Part shown: positions 26,194 to 33,066 of the stretch, in pieces
How the letters are laid out: every line of letters begins with the position of its first letter
Position numbering within the stretch: the stretch's first letter is position 1
NCBI RefSeq assembly: GCF_002159495.1
Contig: NZ_NFIT01000008.1
Span: 1-64,000 of the forward strand
Direction: 5' to 3'
DNA length: 64,000 bases
From: Olsenella sp. An293
GTDB lineage: Bacteria; Actinomycetota; Coriobacteriia; Coriobacteriales; Atopobiaceae
Program-made: the position numbers and the translations under genes
Notes under the pieces: model-generated
Seen by the model: only the letters and a program-made list of their open reading frames with translations
The model's database searches: none
Told to the model about the DNA's origin: nothing

Positions 26194-27429
26194 ATGGGCA
26201 TCGAGAAGAGCCCGTGGCGCGCGGACTTCCCGCTGCTCGCCGCGAACCCCGAGATCGCGTTTCTCGACAGCGCCGCCACCGCGCAGCGCCCCGTCTGCGT
26301 CCTCGACGCCCAGCGCCGCTTCTACGAGACCATGAACGCCAACCCGCTGCGCGGACTCTACAGCCTCTCGGTGGAGGCCACCGCGGCCATCGCGGCGGTG
26401 CGCGCGCAGGTCGCGGACCTCATCGGCGCGCCCGACGCCCGCGACGTGGTCTTCACGCGCAACACGAGCGAGAGCCTCAACCTCGTGGCCAAGTCCTTCT
26501 CGCCCTGCGTCCTTACGCCCGGCGACGAGGTGGCCATCACGATCATGGAGCACCACTCCAACCTCATCCCGTGGCAGGAGGCCTGCCGCGCCGCCGGCGC
26601 GCGCCTGGTCTACCTCTATCCAAAGAAGGACGGCACGCTCGCCGACGCGGAGATCGCCGAGAAGATCGGCCCGCGCACGCGCATCGTCTCCGCCGCGCAC
26701 GTCTCCAACGTCATGGGCTGCGAGCTGCCCATCCGGCACCTCGCGGACGCCGCCCACGCCGTGGGCGCCGTGATGGTCGTGGACGCCGCGCAGTCCGTCC
26801 CGCACCTGCGCGTGGACGTGAACGAGCTCGGCGCGGACTTCCTCGCGTTCTCCGGCCACAAGGCGCTCGGCCCGATGGGCGTGGGCGTGCTCTGGGGCAA
26901 GCGCGAACTCCTCGAGCAGATGCCGCCGATGCTCACCGGCGGCGAGATGATCGACTCCGTTCGCGAGCAGGACGCCACCTGGGCGCCCGTGCCCGAGAAG
27001 TTCGAGGCGGGCACGCAGGACGCCGCCGGCATCTACGCCACCGGTGCCGCGCTCGCCTACCTCACAAAGGCCGTGGGCATCGACGCCGTGGCCGAGCGCG
27101 AGGCGGCGCTTGTGTCCTATGCGTGGGAGCGCCTGGAGGGCCTGGGATTTGTCGAGCTCATCGGCCCCGCCGACCCCGCGCGCCACCACGGCGTCATCAG
27201 CTTCAACGTACGCGGCGTCCACCCGCACGACGTGGCGAGCATCCTCGACGCCTCCGGCGTGTGCATCCGCGCCGGGCATCACTGCGCGCAGCCGCTGCTG
27301 GCGTGGCTCGGCGTGGAGAACCTCGCCTGCTGCCGCGCGAGCCTCGCGTTCTACAACGAGAAGTCCGACGTCGACCGCCTGGTCGACGGCCTGAGCCAGG
27401 TCTGGGGGATCTTCAATGGCAGTGACTGA
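26194..27429 (+). CDS. sufS: SufS-type cysteine desulfurase
   Basis: A 411-residue PLP enzyme that strips sulfur from cysteine and hands it to SufU. The PLP lysine is K223 in FSGHKALGPMG; the active-site loop is RAGHHCAQP with C364, the class II (SufS) pattern. VVDAAQSVPH provides the cofactor aspartate. ATG 26194 has GAGGAGG seven bases upstream; a GTG two codons earlier overlaps the sufD stop and is less likely. It overlaps sufU by 14 bases. Confidence 0.95.
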   Translation: MGIEKSPWRADFPLLAANPEIAFLDSAATAQRPVCVLDAQRRFYETMNANPLRGLYSLSVEATAAIAAVRAQVADLIGAPDARDVVFTRNTSESLNLVAKSFSPCVLTPGDEVAITIMEHHSNLIPWQEACRAAGARLVYLYPKKDGTLADAEIAEKIGPRTRIVSAAHVSNVMGCELPIRHLADAAHAVGAVMVVDAAQSVPHLRVDVNELGADFLAFSGHKALGPMGVGVLWGKRELLEQMPPMLTGGEMIDSVREQDATWAPVPEKFEAGTQDAAGIYATGAALAYLTKAVGIDAVAEREAALVSYAWERLEGLGFVELIGPADPARHHGVISFNVRGVHPHDVASILDASGVCIRAGHHCAQPLLAWLGVENLACCRASLAFYNEKSDVDRLVDGLSQVWGIFNGSD

Positions 27430-27853
27430 CCTCTACAACGCGGCCTTCATGGACCACGTCTCGCACCCCGACTACAAGTACCAGATGGCAGACGCCGACT
27501 GCAGCCACGAGGGCGTGAACCCCTCCTGCGGCGACGAGCTCACGTTCTCCGTGCGCTTTGCCGACGACGGCACCATCGAGGAGGCCGCCTTCACCGGGCA
27601 CGGCTGCGCGATCTCCCAGGCGAGCGCCGACATCATGAGCGACCTCATGATCGACAAGACGCCCGAGGAGGCGCGCGAGCTCTGCGCCCTGTTCATGCGC
27701 ATGGTGCGCGGCGAGGAGACCGACGAGGCCGCGCTCGACGCCCTCGAGGACGGCGTGCTGCTGCGCGACATCGCGCACATGCCGGCGCGTGTGAAGTGCG
27801 CCGAGCTCGCTTGGCGCACCCTCGACGAGATGCTCGAGGCCCGGAATCTGTAA
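27416..27853 (+). CDS. sufU: SufU/IscU-type sulfur-transfer scaffold
   Basis: A 145-residue SufU-like protein with the three conserved cysteines: C38 in NPSCGDE, C64 in GHGCAISQAS and C128 in PARVKCAELAW, plus D40, the zinc-site aspartate. In Gram-positives SufU accepts persulfide from SufS. It carries the insertion between the second and third cysteine that marks SufU against IscU. Its start lies inside the end of sufS. Confidence 0.93.
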   Translation: MAVTDLYNAAFMDHVSHPDYKYQMADADCSHEGVNPSCGDELTFSVRFADDGTIEEAAFTGHGCAISQASADIMSDLMIDKTPEEARELCALFMRMVRGEETDEAALDALEDGVLLRDIAHMPARVKCAELAWRTLDEMLEARNL

Positions 27854-27855
27854 CG

Positions 27856-27919
27856 TGGGGACAGTCCCCAATTCGCATAAAACATTTCTGCCAATTGGGG
27901 ACTCTCCCCAATTGGCAGA
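27856..27919. repeat. two GGGGAC palindromes in the sufU-rrf2 gap
   Basis: A short palindrome TGGGGACAGTCCCCA (27856-27870) is followed by a longer one with 15-bp perfect arms (27887-27901 and 27905-27919; TCTGCCAATTGGGGA) and a 3-base apex. The longer one ends four bases before the GGGGAG ribosome site of the rrf2 gene, so its folding could affect rrf2 translation or cause partial termination after sufU. Confidence 0.75.
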
Positions 27920-27930
27920 GGGGAGACGAG

Positions 27931-28371
27931 ATGGCAGGAATGTTCTCGACCAAGGGGATGTACGCGCTGCGCGCGATGGCCGACCTCGCCGCGCACGACG
28001 GCTGGGTCTCGCTCGGCGACGTCTCGCGCCGCCAGAACATCTCGCGCAAGTACCTCGAGCAGGTCATCTCGCTCATGCACAAGGCCGGCTACGTCACGAG
28101 CCAGCGCGGCAAGGGCGGCGGCTACAAGCTCACGCGCGCGCCCGAGGACTACACGCTCGGCGAGCTGCTGCGCGCCGCCGAGGGGTCGCTCGCGCCCGTG
28201 AGCTGCCTCGACTGCAGAAGCGACGAGCTCTGCCCCAATCGGGAGAGCTGCACCACCGTCGACGTCTGGCGCGACCTCGGCCGCATGACCTCTAGCTACC
28301 TCGACAGCCGCACGCTCGCGGACCTCATCCGCCCGGACGACGCCGGTCCCTGCACCGCCAATCCCATCTAG
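27931..28371 (+). CDS. Rrf2 family regulator of the suf operon
   Basis: A 146-residue Rrf2 protein. The winged helix is MFSTKGMYALRAMADLA to RQNISRKYLEQVISLMHKAG, followed by the wing SQRGKGGGYKL. Four cysteines at CLDCRSDELCPNRESC can hold an Fe-S cluster, so it probably senses cluster supply like IscR/SufR and represses the genes upstream of it. ATG 27931 has GAGGGGAG. Placement as the last gene of the suf operon gives autoregulation. Confidence 0.88.
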   Translation: MAGMFSTKGMYALRAMADLAAHDGWVSLGDVSRRQNISRKYLEQVISLMHKAGYVTSQRGKGGGYKLTRAPEDYTLGELLRAAEGSLAPVSCLDCRSDELCPNRESCTTVDVWRDLGRMTSSYLDSRTLADLIRPDDAGPCTANPI

Positions 28372-28385
28372 CGCTAGCGAGAAGG

Positions 28386-28460
28386 ACGCGCCTCCGCGTC
28401 CCTCCCCGGCACGACGACCGCCTCAGACGACGCCCGGCCCCGCACGCTGCGGGACCGGGC
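28386..28460. terminator. two GC hairpins between convergent rrf2 and aldolase genes
   Basis: GGACGCG/CGCGTCC (28386-28403) and a GCCCGG-CCCGCA stem (28432-28460, around a CGC loop, one bulge) lie between the ends of the two convergent genes. They are followed by CGTTGCC and the TTCTTCTCGCC word, and presumably stop transcription from both sides. Confidence 0.5.
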
Positions 28461-28521
28461 GCTTGCGTTGCCTATGGCGTCTGCGGCGCGCGGTTCTTCT
28501 CGCCCGCCGCGGGACCTGGAC

Positions 28522-29394
28522 TTACGCCCAGCCCTTGCCCTGGGAGCCAAACTCGACGATGAGCTCCTTGGTGCGGTCGACGATGGCGTCGCGGCCGGGC
28601 TTGAGGAGCTTGCGCGGGTCGTAGCCCTTGCCCTGCTGGTCCTTGCCGGCCTCGATGTAGGCGCGGGTGGCCTCGGCGAAGACGACCTGGAGGTCGGTGT
28701 TGACGTTGATCTTGGAGATGCCGAGCGAGATGGCCTTCTTGATCTGGTCCACGGGGATGCCGGTGCCGCCGTGAAGGACGAGCGGCAGGTCGCCGGTCAG
28801 GGCCTTGATCTCACCGAGGCGCTCGAAGGACAGGCCGGCCCAGTTCTCGGGGTAGATGCCGTGGATGTTGCCGATGCCGCAGGCGAGGAAGTCGACGCCC
28901 AGGTCGGCGATGGCCTTGCACTGCTCGGGGTCGGCGAGCTCGCCGTTGGAGGCGACGCCGTCCTCGACGCCACCGATGCCGCCGACCTCGGCCTCGACGG
29001 AGATGCCCTTGGCGTGGGCGGCCTTGACGACCTCGGCGGTGCGCTTGAGGTTGAGGTCGAAGGTCTCCTCGTGGGAGCCGTCGTACATGACGGAGGTGAA
29101 GCCGGCCTCGATGCACTTGAAGACGTCCTCGTAGGTGCCGTGGTCGAGGTGCAGGGCCACGGGCACGGTGATGTTCTTGTCCTCGACGAGCTGCTTCACG
29201 ATGTCAGCCACGACCTTGTAGCTGATCTGCCACTTGGCGGCACCGCTCGTGCACTGGATGATGACCGGGGACTGCAGCTCCTCGGCGGCGTCGAGGATCG
29301 AGGACGCCCACTCGAGGTTGTTGGTGTTGAAGGCGCCCACGGCGTAGTGACCCTTGGCCGCGGCCTGAAGCATGGCAGTAGCGTTGACGAGCAT
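28522..29394 (-). CDS. fba: class II fructose-bisphosphate aldolase
   Basis: A 290-residue zinc aldolase that splits fructose-1,6-bisphosphate into two triose phosphates. Motifs include VGAFNTNNLEWASSILDAAE, ALHLDHG with the zinc histidine, SVMYDGSHE, VEAEVGGIGG and LVLHGGTGIP, and the late SKINVNTDLQ. ATG 29394 has GGAGGT at the right distance; the in-frame ATG four codons earlier overlaps that site. Tagatose-bisphosphate aldolase is the alternative reading; the housekeeping role is more likely as it stands alone. Confidence 0.88.
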   Translation of the reverse strand: MLVNATAMLQAAAKGHYAVGAFNTNNLEWASSILDAAEELQSPVIIQCTSGAAKWQISYKVVADIVKQLVEDKNITVPVALHLDHGTYEDVFKCIEAGFTSVMYDGSHEETFDLNLKRTAEVVKAAHAKGISVEAEVGGIGGVEDGVASNGELADPEQCKAIADLGVDFLACGIGNIHGIYPENWAGLSFERLGEIKALTGDLPLVLHGGTGIPVDQIKKAISLGISKINVNTDLQVVFAEATRAYIEAGKDQQGKGYDPRKLLKPGRDAIVDRTKELIVEFGSQGKGWA

Positions 29395-29581
29395 GTTGAC
29401 CTCCATACGTGTCTGAAAGCCCGGAAGGACCGTACAGACCCATGATACCGCGTCGCATCGGGGAAATCGGTCTCACATACACATTTTGGGGAAACGGTTT
29501 GTCAGGTCTTCGTGACGACGCACATTGCGCGTCGCTTGGGTATGACAATGGCGTCAGGTGGCTCAGTCACAGGGAGGGCAC

Positions 29582-30433
29582 ATGGCCGAGAAGAACGGGC
29601 GCGCGGGAGGCATCCTGGGGGACTTCTCCGTGTCCCAGATCATCGCGACGGGGCTCGCCGCGGCGACCTCCTTCGCGCTTTCCGCGCAGATCGGCATCGC
29701 CGGCTCGATCATCGGTGCGGTCATTGGCGCCGTCGCCTCGAGCGTGGCGACGCAGGTCTACCGCAACATCCTCTCCGCGTCCGCGGAGAAGCTCCGCGCG
29801 CTCGGACCCGACCAGCCCGCACGTCCCGAGGAGGGCCTGCGCGAGGGCGAGACGCGCGTGATGCCCTCTGCGGACGCCGCGCGGGCGCGCGCTGCCGCGT
29901 CGGGCACCCCCATCGCCCCGCCCGAGCTCTCCGAGGCCGCGCGCAGTCGCGAGCGGGCGCGCCTGGCGCGACGCGTAGCCGTGTTCGCCGCGTTCGCCGC
30001 CGTTGTCGTGGTGCTGGCCTACGCGCTGGTGGTGAGCCTCGCCACGCGCGGCGCGGGCATCGGCCCGAGCCTTGCGACCAGCGCACCGGCAACGGTGGAG
30101 GAACAGGACGGCCCCGCGGCGCCCGAGGCACCCGCCGAGCAGGAGGCCCCGCAGCAGGAGCCCGAGGGCACCACGGACACGAACGAGCCCACGAGCGCGC
30201 CTGACGGCACGGACCCTGCGGAGGGCGGCGACGAAGCCCCGACTCAGCCGGACGCCGGCTCGGACGATGACGCGAGCGCGCCCGAAACCGATGCCGATCC
30301 GAGCTCGGGCGATGACGCGGGCAATGCGGCGGACGGCGGCGCCGACAGCCCCGACACGGGGGTGGGCGCAGGCGATGACGCAGGCACCGGCACCAACACG
30401 GGCGCCGAGGCAGACGCCGGAACAGCCGGTTGA
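29582..30433 (+). CDS. membrane protein with glycine-zipper segment and acidic low-complexity tail
   Basis: A 283-residue protein with no recognised family. The N-terminus has a hydrophobic glycine-zipper stretch (IGIAGSIIGAVIGAVASSVA), the middle an RRVAVFAAFAAVVVVLAYAL membrane helix. After about residue 170 comes a long disordered tail rich in D, E, P, G and A, probably on the outer face. ATG 29582 follows GGGAGGG. The tail's repeats suggest a spacer to the cell surface. Confidence 0.65.
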   Translation: MAEKNGRAGGILGDFSVSQIIATGLAAATSFALSAQIGIAGSIIGAVIGAVASSVATQVYRNILSASAEKLRALGPDQPARPEEGLREGETRVMPSADAARARAAASGTPIAPPELSEAARSRERARLARRVAVFAAFAAVVVVLAYALVVSLATRGAGIGPSLATSAPATVEEQDGPAAPEAPAEQEAPQQEPEGTTDTNEPTSAPDGTDPAEGGDEAPTQPDAGSDDDASAPETDADPSSGDDAGNAADGGADSPDTGVGAGDDAGTGTNTGAEADAGTAG

Positions 30434-30443
30434 GCGCCGCGCC

Positions 30444-30459
30444 GGCGCCATGTGGCGCC
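30444..30459. terminator. GGCGCC hairpin after the acidic-tail protein
   Basis: GGCGCC-ATGT-GGCGCC forms a tight stem 11 bases past the stop, extendable by flanking GCG. No U-tract follows, so termination is only likely. Confidence 0.4.
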
Positions 30460-30488
30460 GCCTCTCGCGTCTGTGGGCGCCCCCCTCG

Positions 30489-30610
30489 CGTTGTATGCAG
30501 TTTTTTGAGGGCGCCCCGGTAAGCGGCCTTTCTGCTTGCTGCAAAACCGCAGGTAGAAAGGTTCTGTCATGAGGTGCCAGGAGGGGTCCTTCCGCAAACT
30601 GCATACAACG
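30489..30610. repeat. 122-bp MITE-like element, copy 1
   Basis: CGTTGTATGCAGTTT (30489-30503) is mirrored exactly by AAACTGCATACAACG (30596-30610). An internal GCAGGTAG lies about 60 bases in. A second element at 54721-54841 has the same length, the same ends (one base different) and the same internal word at the same offset, but otherwise different interior. This supports a mobile or dispersed structured family. Confidence 0.7.
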
Positions 30611-30729
30611 TGCGGAACCCGCCGACTCGGAAGTGACGGAGGTGTGAGAACGCCCAACCGGTTTGGTGGCGCGCCCCGACTGAGCTAAAATTCCGAGCCG
30701 TCGCGTCTGTCCCCAATGAAAGGAACTCC

Positions 30730-32136
30730 ATGGAGCGTCCCAACGCTTGGAAGGGCTACGACGAGCAGCAGCTCGCCGACCTCAACCGCATCTGCGAGGA
30801 CTACAAGTCCTTCATCTCCGACAACAAGACCGAGCGCGAGTGCTGCACGGCCGCCGTCGAGCTGGCCCGCGCGGCCGGCTACGTCGACCTGAACGAGCGC
30901 ATCGCCTCCGGCGAGCCGCTCAAGGCCGGCGACAAGGTCTACGCCATCAACCGCGGCAAGAGCCTCATGCTCGCCCAGCTGGGCACCGCGCCGCTGGCCG
31001 AGGGCGTGAACATCCTCGGCGCGCACATCGACTCGCCGCGCCTCGACGTCAAGCAGGACCCCGTGGACGAGAGGAACGAGCTCGTCACGCTCGACACCCA
31101 CTACTACGGCGGCATCAAGAAGTACCAGTGGGTCGCCATGCCGCTCGCCATCCACGGCGTCGTGGCCAAGAAGGACGGCAGCGTCGTGAACGTGGTCATC
31201 GGCGAGAAGGCCGACGACCCCGTCTTCTGCATCTCCGACCTGCTCCCCCACCTCGGCGCGCAGCAGATGTCCAAGAAGGCCACCGAGGTCATCGAGGGCG
31301 AGATGCTCGACGTGCTCGTGGGCAACCGCCCGATCGTGGTGGACGCCGACGCCGAGAAGGACGAGGAGGCCGAGAAGAGTCCGGTCAAGGCCGGCATCCT
31401 CAACATCCTGCGCGACACCCTCGGCATCGAGGAGGAGGACCTGCTCTCCGCCGAGCTCGAGGTCGTGCCCGCCGGCGCCGCCCGCGACCTGGGCCTGGAC
31501 CGCTCGATGATCCTCGGCTACGGCCAGGACGACCGCGTCTGCGCCTACACGAGCCTCGTCGCCCAGCTCGAGTGCGAGGCCCCCGCGCGTACCGCGGTGA
31601 CCCTGCTCGTGGACAAGGAGGAGATCGGATCGGTGGGCGCCACCGGCATGACGAGCAACTTCTTCGAGAACGTCATGGCCGAGATCCTCGAGCTCGCCGG
31701 CGAGCGCGGCCCGCTCGCGCTGCGCCGCTGCCTCGCGAACTCCAACATGCTCTCCTCCGACGTCTCCGCCGGCTTCGACCCGGCGTTCGCGAGCGTCTTC
31801 GAGCCCAAGAACTCCTGCTACCTCGGCCACGGCCTGACGTTCAACAAGTTCACCGGCTCGCGCGGCAAGGGCGGCTCCAACGACGCCGACGCCGAGTACA
31901 TCGCCACGATCCGCCGCGTCATGGACGAGGGCGGCGTCGCCTGGCAGACCGCCGAGCTCGGCAAGGTCGACGCGGGCGGCGGCGGCACGATCGCCTACAT
32001 CCTCGCCGTCTACGGCATGAACGTCATCGACTGCGGCGTGCCCGTGCTCTCGATGCACGCGCCGTGGGAGGCCACGAGCAAGGCCGACGTCTACGAGGCG
32101 TATCGCGGCTACCGCGCGTTCCTCAAGCTGGCGTAA
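30730..32136 (+). CDS. M18 family aminopeptidase
   Basis: A 468-residue metallo-aminopeptidase of family M18 (DNPEP/ApeA group), cutting N-terminal, often acidic, residues from peptides in the cytoplasm. Metal-site motifs are ILGAHIDSPRLDVK (His and Asp), the catalytic glutamates in LLVDKEEIGSVGATG, and the late SMHAPWEATSKADVYE histidine. Its length fits the family. The upstream gap holds the 122-bp foldback; the transcript ends at the strong hairpin at 32159-32226. Confidence 0.9.
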   Translation: MERPNAWKGYDEQQLADLNRICEDYKSFISDNKTERECCTAAVELARAAGYVDLNERIASGEPLKAGDKVYAINRGKSLMLAQLGTAPLAEGVNILGAHIDSPRLDVKQDPVDERNELVTLDTHYYGGIKKYQWVAMPLAIHGVVAKKDGSVVNVVIGEKADDPVFCISDLLPHLGAQQMSKKATEVIEGEMLDVLVGNRPIVVDADAEKDEEAEKSPVKAGILNILRDTLGIEEEDLLSAELEVVPAGAARDLGLDRSMILGYGQDDRVCAYTSLVAQLECEAPARTAVTLLVDKEEIGSVGATGMTSNFFENVMAEILELAGERGPLALRRCLANSNMLSSDVSAGFDPAFASVFEPKNSCYLGHGLTFNKFTGSRGKGGSNDADAEYIATIRRVMDEGGVAWQTAELGKVDAGGGGTIAYILAVYGMNVIDCGVPVLSMHAPWEATSKADVYEAYRGYRAFLKLA

Positions 32137-32158
32137 CAGACTGACTCACCGGTAACGG

Positions 32159-32226
32159 GGCCGCCCCCAACATGCACGCAGGACTGCGCTTCGCGGAAGA
32201 TCCTGCTTAGCATGTTGGGGGCGGCC
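32159..32226. terminator. long hairpin with 16-bp perfect arms
   Basis: GGCCGCCCCCAACATG (32159-32174) pairs exactly with 32211-32226. The 36-base apex contains its own GCAGGA/TCCTGC stem. The T-rich CTCTTGCTG follows on the plus strand. It lies 23 bases past the aminopeptidase stop and probably ends that transcript. The layered build (outer stem, separate inner stem) resembles the variable-arm elements elsewhere in the window, though the core differs. Confidence 0.65.
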
Positions 32227-32335
32227 TCTTGCTGTCGAGGTTGTCTGGCAGCGAGAAGAACGCGCGGGGTGCACGCTACTGGGCCTGTCCGGAAGGGTGC
32301 GGACTGCGCGTTCTTCTCGCCTGTCGCGTTGTCTC

Positions 32336-33013
32336 CTACAGGTCGGCCATGGTCTTGCCGGTGCCGACGAGGCCCTCGAAGTCGGCCGTGAAGGCGTCCA
32401 CGGCAGCGTCGATGGCGGCGTTTTTGGTCAGGCCCTCGATCACGGAGGAGGCGGCCGTCACGGCGCCCACGCCATAGCGCGCGAGCTCGAGGATCTGCTG
32501 GGAGTTCTTGAAGCTCGCGGCGAGCACCTCGCAGGGCAGGCCGTTGGCACGGAAGATGTCGTGGATCTCCATGGCCACGCCCACGCCGTCATAGCCCATG
32601 TTGTCGATGCGGTTGATGTAGGGCGCGGCGTAGGAGGCGCCGGCCTTGGCCGCGAGGAACGCCTGCATGGGGGTGTAGATGGCCGTGGCCGTGGTGCGGA
32701 TGCCCTCGGCGGCGAGCATGCGGATGGCCTTGAAGCCCTCGGGGACGCTCGGGACCTTGGGGAAGGTGTTCTCGCCGAGCTCGGCGACGATGCGCTTGCC
32801 GTCCGCGACCATGCCCTCGGCGTCTCGGGCCACGACCTGGGCGTGAAGCTCCATGTCGGGGCCGATGATGTCGCGGATCTCGCGCAGGACCTCGAAGGGC
32901 GCCCGGCCGGAGGCGGCCAGGATCGAGGGGTTGGTGGTCACGCCGTCGACCGGGTAGTACTCCACCAGGCGCTTGATGGCGTTGACGTCGGCGTCGTCGA
33001 TGATGAGCTTCAT
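32336..33013 (-). CDS. fructose-6-phosphate aldolase / transaldolase-like
   Basis: A 225-residue member of the small FsaA/TalC transaldolase group. DDADVNAIKRL and GVTTNPSIL at the N-terminus, the Schiff-base lysine K86 in FPKVPSVPEG, and TAIYTPMQAFLAAKAGA are typical. FsaA-type enzymes split fructose-6-phosphate or 1-deoxy analogues to glyceraldehyde-3-phosphate plus a hydroxyketone. It lies 53 bases after the glycyl-radical enzyme gene, the same partnership as E. coli ybiW-fsaA, which suggests it processes that enzyme's product. Confidence 0.85.
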   Translation of the reverse strand: MKLIIDDADVNAIKRLVEYYPVDGVTTNPSILAASGRAPFEVLREIRDIIGPDMELHAQVVARDAEGMVADGKRIVAELGENTFPKVPSVPEGFKAIRMLAAEGIRTTATAIYTPMQAFLAAKAGASYAAPYINRIDNMGYDGVGVAMEIHDIFRANGLPCEVLAASFKNSQQILELARYGVGAVTAASSVIEGLTKNAAIDAAVDAFTADFEGLVGTGKTMADL

Positions 33014-33045
33014 GGATGCTTCCTTTCGCTTTGCCGGATGAGACA

Positions 33046-33060
33046 AAGGGACCGTCCCTT
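33046..33060. repeat. GGGAC-core palindrome between the radical enzyme and aldolase genes
   Basis: AAGGGA-CCG-TCCCTT sits just upstream of the aldolase ribosome site, with weaker matching arms beyond. It is the same centre as in the palindromes at 8603, 11702 and 63780. Confidence 0.5.
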
Positions 33061-33066
33061 CGTATC

